Below the pieces are notes generated by a model. That model made no database searches. It was not told the origin of the DNA and saw only the letters and a program-made list of their open reading frames with translations. Below, in pieces: positions 1 through 5,136 of a stretch of DNA of 7,857 nucleotides (positions are counted from its first letter, which is position 1; every line of letters begins with the position of its first letter). Source of the stretch: Armatimonadota bacterium. GTDB lineage: Bacteria; Armatimonadota; Zipacnadia; Zipacnadales; UBA11051. The stretch covers positions 5,293 through 13,149 of the forward strand of contig DPJP01000163.1 of assembly GCA_003542955.1 (NCBI GenBank). The letters are read 5' to 3'. The position numbers and the translations under genes were made by a program.

Positions 1-1
1 C

Positions 2-1390
2 ACCGGCAACAAAGTCTACGAGCAGACAACGCTCTACCGCCGCATGGCCGCGCTGATCGATGTGGGGCCCGATGAGCACTTCATCGCCGACATCTTCCGC
101 GTCGCCGGAGGAACGACGCATGACTACCTTTTCCACAGCCTGGGTGGCGACGACGCGGCCAACTTCGGCATCCAGCTGGAAGACGGTGTCGAGTGGGTCG
201 TCCAGGAGGGCGGCTCCCTTCTCGGACCCGACGCGCCTTACATGTCCGAGCAGGGGCACTCCTACAGCTACGTGCGAGCCGTCGAGCAACCGGGGCGCTA
301 CTCAGGCTACTCGTGGTTGACCGACGTTCGCCACGCCGACATCGACGGCGGCTTCGTCGCATCCTGGATCGCCGACGCGACGCAGCAGATCGGCCTGCGC
401 CTGCACATGACCGGCGCCCCCGGCCGACGGTTGTTCACCTGTAAGGGGGAGGGCTTTGGTGTCGTCGGTGAGAGCCCGTGGGACCCCTACACCGTGACCC
501 GCGACGAGGCCGAGGCAAACGAGCATGCCAGCATCTTCGCGGCCGCCATCGAGCCCCACAGGGGCGAGACCTTTATCAGCAGCGTTCGCCGCCTCGATAT
601 GCAGCCGCCGACGGGTTCCCGGCCCGGTCTCGAACCCGTCGCCATGGTCGTCGAGACCGCCCACAACAAGACCTTCTACATCCTGCACAACCCCGATCGG
701 GACACCCGGCGCACGCTCGACGCCGATGGCCACCGCTTTACACTCACCGGCCAGTTCGCGACGGTCTGCTTTACGAGGGGGGAACTGGGGTACGCTGTGC
801 TCGCCAATGGCACAGGCCTGGTCGTAGACGGGCACGCGCTGGAAGCCCCCGGGGTCGCGACCGGCACGATCCTGCGTCTCGATCTTGAGAACAACAGCGT
901 CGAGGTGGAGGCCGACGGCCTCGTCACGACTGCTCTCCCGGAGCAGGCCAAGGTCACCTTCTACAACCCGCTCTACTCGCGAGGCGAGACCTTCCCGCTC
1001 TTAGGCGTCGAGCACCTCGGCGGCAACCGCTACCGGCTCGACCTCGGTGACGAGACCTGTCTGTACATCGGCTGTGGGAAGGTAAGCAGCGTAGACGGGA
1101 AGCAGAACACGATGCTCACACGGGTGCCACAGTCGAAGCTCTTCAACGGCCGCCACCTGTACGATGGCAAGCATCTCCGACTCTCAAAGAGCAATGACGC
1201 GCAGCCGTTCCATCCTATCAGGACGGTTGAGGACCGGTTCACATTCGGCTCGGAGGACACCAGCGGGGTCACGTTCTTCCTCGACGAGCCCGGCGCCGCG
1301 GCGCAGATGAGCGGCGGCGACCCGTTCTGGGTCTATGCCATCGCGCCCGGTGACACGTTCGAGATCGGCAACGTTGCTCTCATGCCCTGA
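2..1390 (+). CDS. Heparinase II/III-family protein, C-terminal part (5' end outside window)
   Basis: The reading frame is open from the left edge, so the ATG at 44 is probably internal; 462 residues are visible, ending in TGA. Near the start, visible residues 12-45 contain a Tyr-Arg-Arg followed by ALIDV, then ADIFRVAGG and HDYLFH. This matches the junction between the toroid and the C-terminal beta-sandwich in heparinase II/III-like polysaccharide lyases (segments like DVFRVxGGxxHDYxFH). The rest is rich in short beta-strands, as expected for that sandwich plus a terminal beta domain. The catalytic Asn/His/Tyr residues of the family lie in the missing toroid, so activity cannot be judged. 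Known members cleave uronic-acid polysaccharides by beta-elimination; the substrate here is unknown. Any signal peptide would be outside the window. The gene converges on the next one, with 26 bases between stops and no clear terminator. The family call is good; a non-catalytic paralogue remains possible. Confidence 0.78.
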   Translation, partial: TGNKVYEQTTLYRRMAALIDVGPDEHFIADIFRVAGGTTHDYLFHSLGGDDAANFGIQLEDGVEWVVQEGGSLLGPDAPYMSEQGHSYSYVRAVEQPGRYSGYSWLTDVRHADIDGGFVASWIADATQQIGLRLHMTGAPGRRLFTCKGEGFGVVGESPWDPYTVTRDEAEANEHASIFAAAIEPHRGETFISSVRRLDMQPPTGSRPGLEPVAMVVETAHNKTFYILHNPDRDTRRTLDADGHRFTLTGQFATVCFTRGELGYAVLANGTGLVVDGHALEAPGVATGTILRLDLENNSVEVEADGLVTTALPEQAKVTFYNPLYSRGETFPLLGVEHLGGNRYRLDLGDETCLYIGCGKVSSVDGKQNTMLTRVPQSKLFNGRHLYDGKHLRLSKSNDAQPFHPIRTVEDRFTFGSEDTSGVTFFLDEPGAAAQMSGGDPFWVYAIAPGDTFEIGNVALMP

Positions 1391-1416
1391 GGCTTCGCCA
1401 CCCGCTCCCTCGAGGA

Positions 1417-3549
1417 TCACGGAAGTGAGCCTTCTGGCTCGACCCATCCACACGCCCGCGCATCGAGCACAAAGCTCCTGCCGTCTGCTCCATGCCTATG
1501 CGCCTCGTCTCCGAAATTGGCATACACGAGTCGCTCACCGAACCGGAGGGCGAGGCAGTGGGCGCACTCCACGGTGCAGTCGGATAGGCCGATGCCTTCG
1601 GACAGCGCCACCGTCTCCTCCGCCGTCGTGTTCGGCAGGAACAGGAGCGCGAAGCTGCTCATGCACTCCCCTGCGTGGTAGTGCGTGTCCGAGCAATCGG
1701 TGACGTGCATGAACTCAAAGCGCGTGGTGTCATACATCGTGTTCCTTCGGCGGAAGATCGCCGGCACGCCGGGAACATGGTACAGGCGCAGCATGTCCGA
1801 ACCGCGGGCCACATATCCCATGCGGTCATCCACGTTCAGCCACGATGTCTTGTGCGATGCGCCCTGCACCGGGTCCAGCGCCCCGTGCGCTCCCCGGTAC
1901 GTCCGGCGCTCATCCTGGAATACCCAACACGGGTCATCAATGAGCACCACGTTCCCGCTGATCGCGCGAGAGATGTCCACATCTGCCAGCGCCATCCGGC
2001 GCTCCACGTAGACACTCTCGCCATCCGGCAGAGCTATCCATGCGCAGTCCTGCTCGACCTTGCCGCTGCACCAGTCCAGCCTCATCATTACGCCGAAGCC
2101 GCCATCGGCCTGGCAGGTGTGGCTCTCCAATACGCGCGGGGCAGCAGGCTCGGCATCATCCCCGTCCCCGACCTCCCGCACCTCGCCAATGGGGCTCAGC
2201 GGCATCGGGTAACAGATGACGTCGCGGTCCAGCGGCATGGTGAAGCCCATCACCCGTGGCGGCTCGATACGGCTGTGCCAACTGACGCTCGTCAGCGTTC
2301 GTGCGGTGCGCTGGACGGCAAACATGCCATCCCCGGATATGTGGACGCCGCGGAGTGATGGCTCGATCTGCGCGTCATCGATGGCCTGTCCGCCATCCCC
2401 GAACAGCCGCCACATCAGGTAGTTCTGAGGTAGACCCCATGTTGTGCCGAGGTCATACGTGCACCCGAGCCACCCCGTTATTGGCATCTCCGGGCGTGTC
2501 TCCAGCATCGTCTCGATGACAGACAGCGCGCGCAGGAAGCAGGCCTTCCGCAGCGGGTCGGGCCGCAGTGGGATCAGGTTGCATGCCTGGAAGAACGAGT
2601 CGATCCGCCGCGGCGTGTAGTCTGTCCCCTGCGGGTACAAGTGCGTGCCGTCAGGGAGCATCATCGCGACCAGCCGGTCGAGCACCGGCTCCGCGTTGAA
2701 TGTGACCGCCTCCGGCAGCGGCAATTCCGCCAGCCGGTAGGCGATGGCGCTGCGCACCATCTCGGAGATCGCGGCCATGTAGTCCCCGTGCACGAAGCCG
2801 TGGTTCTCGACCGTGAAATCGCTCAGAGCGTTGGGCCCGGTGAGCCACTCCCGGAGCGGCCTGCCGTCAACGATGCGCTCGCTCCGCATGTCGGCGGCGG
2901 TGGCGTACGCGCTGATCATGTACTCGTTGGCCTTCTCCTGCCACTGGTCCCGCCGGGGATGGCTCCTGAGCATACACGCCGCGATGGCGATGCCGCCACC
3001 GGTCCAGGCATTGCTCTCAGCCTGGGTATCGTCGTACAACTGCGCCGGTGCCGGCTCTCCAAGGAATCGGTCTGCCTCGTACTCGAGAATCCTCGCAATC
3101 AGCACCTGCATCTCGTCTTCGAGTTGCTCCCACCACAACCATGCCGCCATGCCGAGCAGGTAGAGCTCCCTGCCGGAGGCGAATTGGGTCCATTCCTCGG
3201 CCGCGCCGCTCAGGCGATGGGTGCCCACCACAGTCCGGATCATCCCTATGGATGCCCGCTGCAGTTCATCCGCCTCAACGGTATCGAGGGCGCCGAAGCG
3301 TGTCAGCACCGAGAACGCAATCGCACTGCCGGCCAGGAAGTAGTTCGTGTATCCGGCCGGGGCGGTGGGGGCGAAAACGCCCTCCTCCACAATGCCGGCG
3401 GCCTCGCGATCCGCGTAGGCCTGCTCCAGATTGTGCCTTGCCTGCGCGTGCAGCAATCGCAGCAGTCGCGGGCCGACATCCCCGGAGAGGTCTTCCTTCG
3501 GGAACACGGGTGCTTCTACGTCGTACATGCTCGCCAGGCCTTCGGGCAT
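1417..3549 (-). CDS. Uncharacterised toroid/beta-sandwich protein, polysaccharide lyase-like
   Basis: Start chosen at the ATG at 3549 (710 residues) because AGGGAG lies five bases upstream and the protein then begins MPEGLASMYD. An ATG at 3528 is possible but lacks a good ribosome site. The frame stays open upstream, but that stretch is antisense to the UroD-like gene. Residues 1 to about 370 are helical with repeated aromatic and amphipathic segments, including ESNAW at 178-182 and E248-N249-H250-G251-F-V-H254-G-D-Y257. An Asn-His-Gly next to a Tyr recalls the catalytic motif of (alpha/alpha)-toroid lyases such as alginate lyases. The remaining half is beta-rich, resembling the sandwich domain of those enzymes. 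There is no signal peptide or membrane segment, so it is probably cytoplasmic, unlike most secreted lyases. I do not recognise a named family; lyase activity is inferred from fold-like features and from the adjacent heparinase-like gene. It could instead be a glycoside hydrolase-like or binding protein. Confidence 0.72.
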   Translation of the reverse strand: MPEGLASMYDVEAPVFPKEDLSGDVGPRLLRLLHAQARHNLEQAYADREAAGIVEEGVFAPTAPAGYTNYFLAGSAIAFSVLTRFGALDTVEADELQRASIGMIRTVVGTHRLSGAAEEWTQFASGRELYLLGMAAWLWWEQLEDEMQVLIARILEYEADRFLGEPAPAQLYDDTQAESNAWTGGGIAIAACMLRSHPRRDQWQEKANEYMISAYATAADMRSERIVDGRPLREWLTGPNALSDFTVENHGFVHGDYMAAISEMVRSAIAYRLAELPLPEAVTFNAEPVLDRLVAMMLPDGTHLYPQGTDYTPRRIDSFFQACNLIPLRPDPLRKACFLRALSVIETMLETRPEMPITGWLGCTYDLGTTWGLPQNYLMWRLFGDGGQAIDDAQIEPSLRGVHISGDGMFAVQRTARTLTSVSWHSRIEPPRVMGFTMPLDRDVICYPMPLSPIGEVREVGDGDDAEPAAPRVLESHTCQADGGFGVMMRLDWCSGKVEQDCAWIALPDGESVYVERRMALADVDISRAISGNVVLIDDPCWVFQDERRTYRGAHGALDPVQGASHKTSWLNVDDRMGYVARGSDMLRLYHVPGVPAIFRRRNTMYDTTRFEFMHVTDCSDTHYHAGECMSSFALLFLPNTTAEETVALSEGIGLSDCTVECAHCLALRFGERLVYANFGDEAHRHGADGRSFVLDARACGWVEPEGSLP

Positions 3550-3750
3550 CTGCGCTCCCTCTCTTTCGATCTGCCTCGCCGGCAACACGCAGTGCCGGTC
3601 TCGTCTGGGAGTTGCCCATTGCGGGGGCGTCCACCTGCCGCGGTTGGGGACCGCGTGACGGCGGGGGAGGAAGAGGTGCGGGTGACGTGGAATCGCGTCA
3701 ACGCACCCGACGGCAAACATACACGACCTGCCAGAATCCGGAGGCACAGC
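3550..3750. promoter_or_regulatory. Divergent intergenic region driving the toroid gene and the UroD-like gene
   Basis: These 201 bases lie between two divergent start codons, so promoters for both genes are expected here. On the minus strand AGGGAG (3555-3560) is the ribosome site of the toroid gene. On the plus strand GGAGG (3740-3744), six bases before ATG 3751, is the ribosome site of the UroD-like gene. I found no convincing -35/-10 pair on either strand. The only conspicuous symmetry is the imperfect palindrome at 3677-3705. Confidence 0.6.
3677..3705. promoter_or_regulatory. Imperfect palindrome, possible operator between divergent genes
   Basis: TGACG (3683-3687) and CGTCA (3696-3700) form a perfect inverted pair around an 8-base centre. 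Flanking TGCG (3677-3680) and CGCA (3702-3705) extend the symmetry with a one-base offset. Its position between divergent genes, about 46 bases before the UroD-like start, suits a repressor or activator site. The half-site GGTGACG also occurs inside coding regions of this window (for example near 1043, 1697 and 6832), so chance is a serious alternative. No regulator gene is visible. Confidence 0.25.
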
Positions 3751-4845
3751 ATGTCCGACGCCCGGTATGAAACCTACATGGGCCACGGCCCGAGCAAGCT
3801 CCCGCACTGGGAGCACTGGTCCTGCCCGGATGCCGAGACGTACCTGACAGGCATTGACTACTACGACCACCCGCGGCTGTGCCGGGAGAAGCTCCAGGAG
3901 CTGTATCCGCAACTGGGCCTGCCCGTGCCTGCCGGCGACGACCCTCTCCCGCGACCCGAACTGAGCGTCGAGGATGGCCCCACCGCGAACCACGATCGCC
4001 ACACCGTCCGCTGGGGAGCGGGGGAGAGCGGGACCTTCGAGCACGGGGAGGCCTACTTCCACTCGCCCGAGGAGGTCTTCGCCTTCAGCCCGCTTGAGAA
4101 GGCCGACTTCACCGACTGGCGGCATGTAGTAATGAACTGGGACTTCTCCAGCGAGGAGGTCATCTACGAGAAGCTGCGGGGCAGCTACCCTGCGGAGTGG
4201 GGAGACACCGCGCCGGAGGGCTCGTCGGCCTCGGTCGGCTTCTATAACACCATCTTCATGTGGCCGCTGTTGACCTTCGGCTGGGAGCTGTTCCTGGAGT
4301 GCTGTCTCGATCCGCGTTTCGAGCCCGTGATGGCGGAGTTCACCGAGATCAACCGGCGCGTCTTCCGGGCCTTCGCGCGGCTGCCGGTCAACTTCGCCGT
4401 CTGCCATGATGACATCGTCACTACCCGCGGCCCGGTCTGCTCCCCGGCATGGATGCACAAGTACGTCTACCCGGTCTACGAGGAGCTATGGGGCATACTC
4501 GCCGAGGGCGGCGTGCGCGTCATCTTCATGTCCGACGGCTGCATGGACCAGTGCGCCGACGATATCATGGCGCTTGGGGCGCTGGGCATCATCAGCGAGC
4601 CCTACACCGACTACAAGGCTCTCGCGCGCCGGTACGAGAACCCCTTCCTGGCCGGCGAGGGCGACAACCGCGTCCTGATGCGCAATCGGCCCGATGAGAT
4701 CCGCGCGATGGTCGAGTCGATGGTCGAGACCGGGCGGATGTCGGGCGGGTATCTCATGTGCATCGGCAACCACATCCCCTGGAACGTCCCCCCGCCGGCG
4801 ATCAAGCTCTATCTGGACCTGTCGGACGAGCTGGCGTACCGGTAG
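3751..4845 (+). CDS. UroD-like (MtaA/MtbA-type superfamily) protein
   Basis: ATG 3751 is preceded by GGAGG with a 6-base gap, giving 364 residues, close to the 340-380 usual in this superfamily. The frame is open far upstream, but only as antisense of the toroid gene. Superfamily signs are the C218-H-D-D221 motif followed by a Ser-Pro (CSPAWM), the SDG at 261-263 in the second half, and the C-terminal GGYLMC337IGNHIPWN segment typical of the divergent paralogues in glycan-degrading bacteria. True HemE is unlikely, since its N-terminal substrate-binding arginine motif is not seen. In corrinoid methyltransferases of this fold, zinc is held by His-x-Cys and a later Cys. Here the usual His is M260, followed by S-D-G-C264, while C337 sits where the last Cys ligand is expected, so zinc binding is uncertain. 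The protein is cytoplasmic. It may demethylate a methoxylated compound through a corrinoid protein, but none is encoded here; the substrate is unknown. Confidence 0.83.
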   Translation: MSDARYETYMGHGPSKLPHWEHWSCPDAETYLTGIDYYDHPRLCREKLQELYPQLGLPVPAGDDPLPRPELSVEDGPTANHDRHTVRWGAGESGTFEHGEAYFHSPEEVFAFSPLEKADFTDWRHVVMNWDFSSEEVIYEKLRGSYPAEWGDTAPEGSSASVGFYNTIFMWPLLTFGWELFLECCLDPRFEPVMAEFTEINRRVFRAFARLPVNFAVCHDDIVTTRGPVCSPAWMHKYVYPVYEELWGILAEGGVRVIFMSDGCMDQCADDIMALGALGIISEPYTDYKALARRYENPFLAGEGDNRVLMRNRPDEIRAMVESMVETGRMSGGYLMCIGNHIPWNVPPPAIKLYLDLSDELAYR

Positions 4846-5032
4846 AAGGTCACCTGTGCCACTGCTCAACCAAGCCAGCACGAGCTCCGAGGGGGCGACC
4901 GTGCCGCACACTGCCGTTCTTCATCAAAAACATACAGGCAAGAGAAGGAATGCTGCCAGCGGCGGAGGAATAGTACCATACTACGTCCCACGCTGGTATG
5001 TAGGGCAATGGACGGTCTGGGGTGACGCGCGG

Positions 5033-5064
5033 ATGCCTGTCTCGTTCACAGGTGTGGCAGGCAT
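5033..5064 (+). repeat. Overlapping inverted repeats in the cyclase leader (mutually exclusive hairpins)
   Basis: ATGCCTG (5033-5039) is perfectly complementary to CAGGCAT (5058-5064). The same left arm can instead pair with ACAGGTGT (5048-5055), forming eight pairs including two G-T wobbles around the 7-base loop CTCGTTC. Only one of the two can form at once. The repeats lie 73-104 bases before the cyclase start. They could be an RNA switch, if transcription begins upstream, or a DNA operator. Both roles are inference. Confidence 0.35.
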
Positions 5065-5086
5065 GAGAGGCAGTGTCCGTCCCATG

Positions 5087-5115
5087 CTGACGTCACGCGT
5101 GGAAAGGGTCAGAAT
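5087..5115 (+). promoter_or_regulatory. Weak sigma70-like promoter candidate overlapping TGACGTCA palindrome
   Basis: CTGACG (5087-5092; four of six to TTGACA) and CAGAAT (5110-5115; four of six to TATAAT) are spaced by exactly 17 bases. The perfect palindrome TGACGTCA (5088-5095) overlaps the -35 element, as a repressor site might. Transcription would start near 5122, leaving a leader of only about 15 bases that barely includes the ribosome site. The true promoter may therefore be further upstream. Confidence 0.22.
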
Positions 5116-5136
5116 GACTGTAGGAGGGAGACACCT

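Larger units (their letters stand above)
4846..5136. other. Intergenic region upstream of the cyclase gene
   Basis: This 291-base non-coding stretch follows the UroD-like gene. No credible ORF fills it; a 7-codon ATG-to-TAG frame at 4950-4973 is too short to support. No T-rich terminator follows the UroD-like stop. It holds overlapping inverted repeats at 5033-5064, the 8-base palindrome TGACGTCA at 5088-5095, a weak promoter candidate at 5087-5115, and the strong ribosome site AGGAGGGAG at 5122-5130. The gap and the separate leader suggest the cyclase has its own promoter. Confidence 0.6.

Noticed and set aside
1427..1440. GAGCC-TTCT-GGCTC hairpin near the convergent gene ends
   Set aside because: It has only five pairs, lies within the toroid coding end and is followed by no T-run; chance occurrence is likely.
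1675..2358. Plus-strand frame of 227 codons opposite the toroid gene
   Set aside because: It is a His/Arg/Pro-rich shadow of the opposite strand without a ribosome site.
2641..3750. Upstream extension of the UroD-like gene back to 2641
   Set aside because: It is antisense to the toroid gene and reads as Arg/His/Val-rich shadow protein; GGAGG before ATG 3751 and the family length fix the start.
3550..4458. N-terminal extension of the minus-strand toroid gene to 4458 (frame open for 303 more codons)
   Set aside because: The extension is exactly antisense to the UroD-like gene, has low-complexity composition, and the ATG at 3549 has a good ribosome site.
3751..4845. Uroporphyrinogen decarboxylase (hemE) of haem synthesis
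   Set aside because: No HemE N-terminal arginine motif is seen and there are no neighbouring haem genes; the C-terminal motif fits the divergent methyltransferase-like paralogues.
4950..4973. Seven-codon leader peptide (ATG to TAG) before the cyclase
   Set aside because: AGAAGGA abuts the ATG with no spacing, the peptide is trivial, and it lies 160 bases from the cyclase start.
4975..4998. TACCA/TGGTA inverted pair in the cyclase upstream region
   Set aside because: It has only five pairs with a wide spacer and no supporting context.
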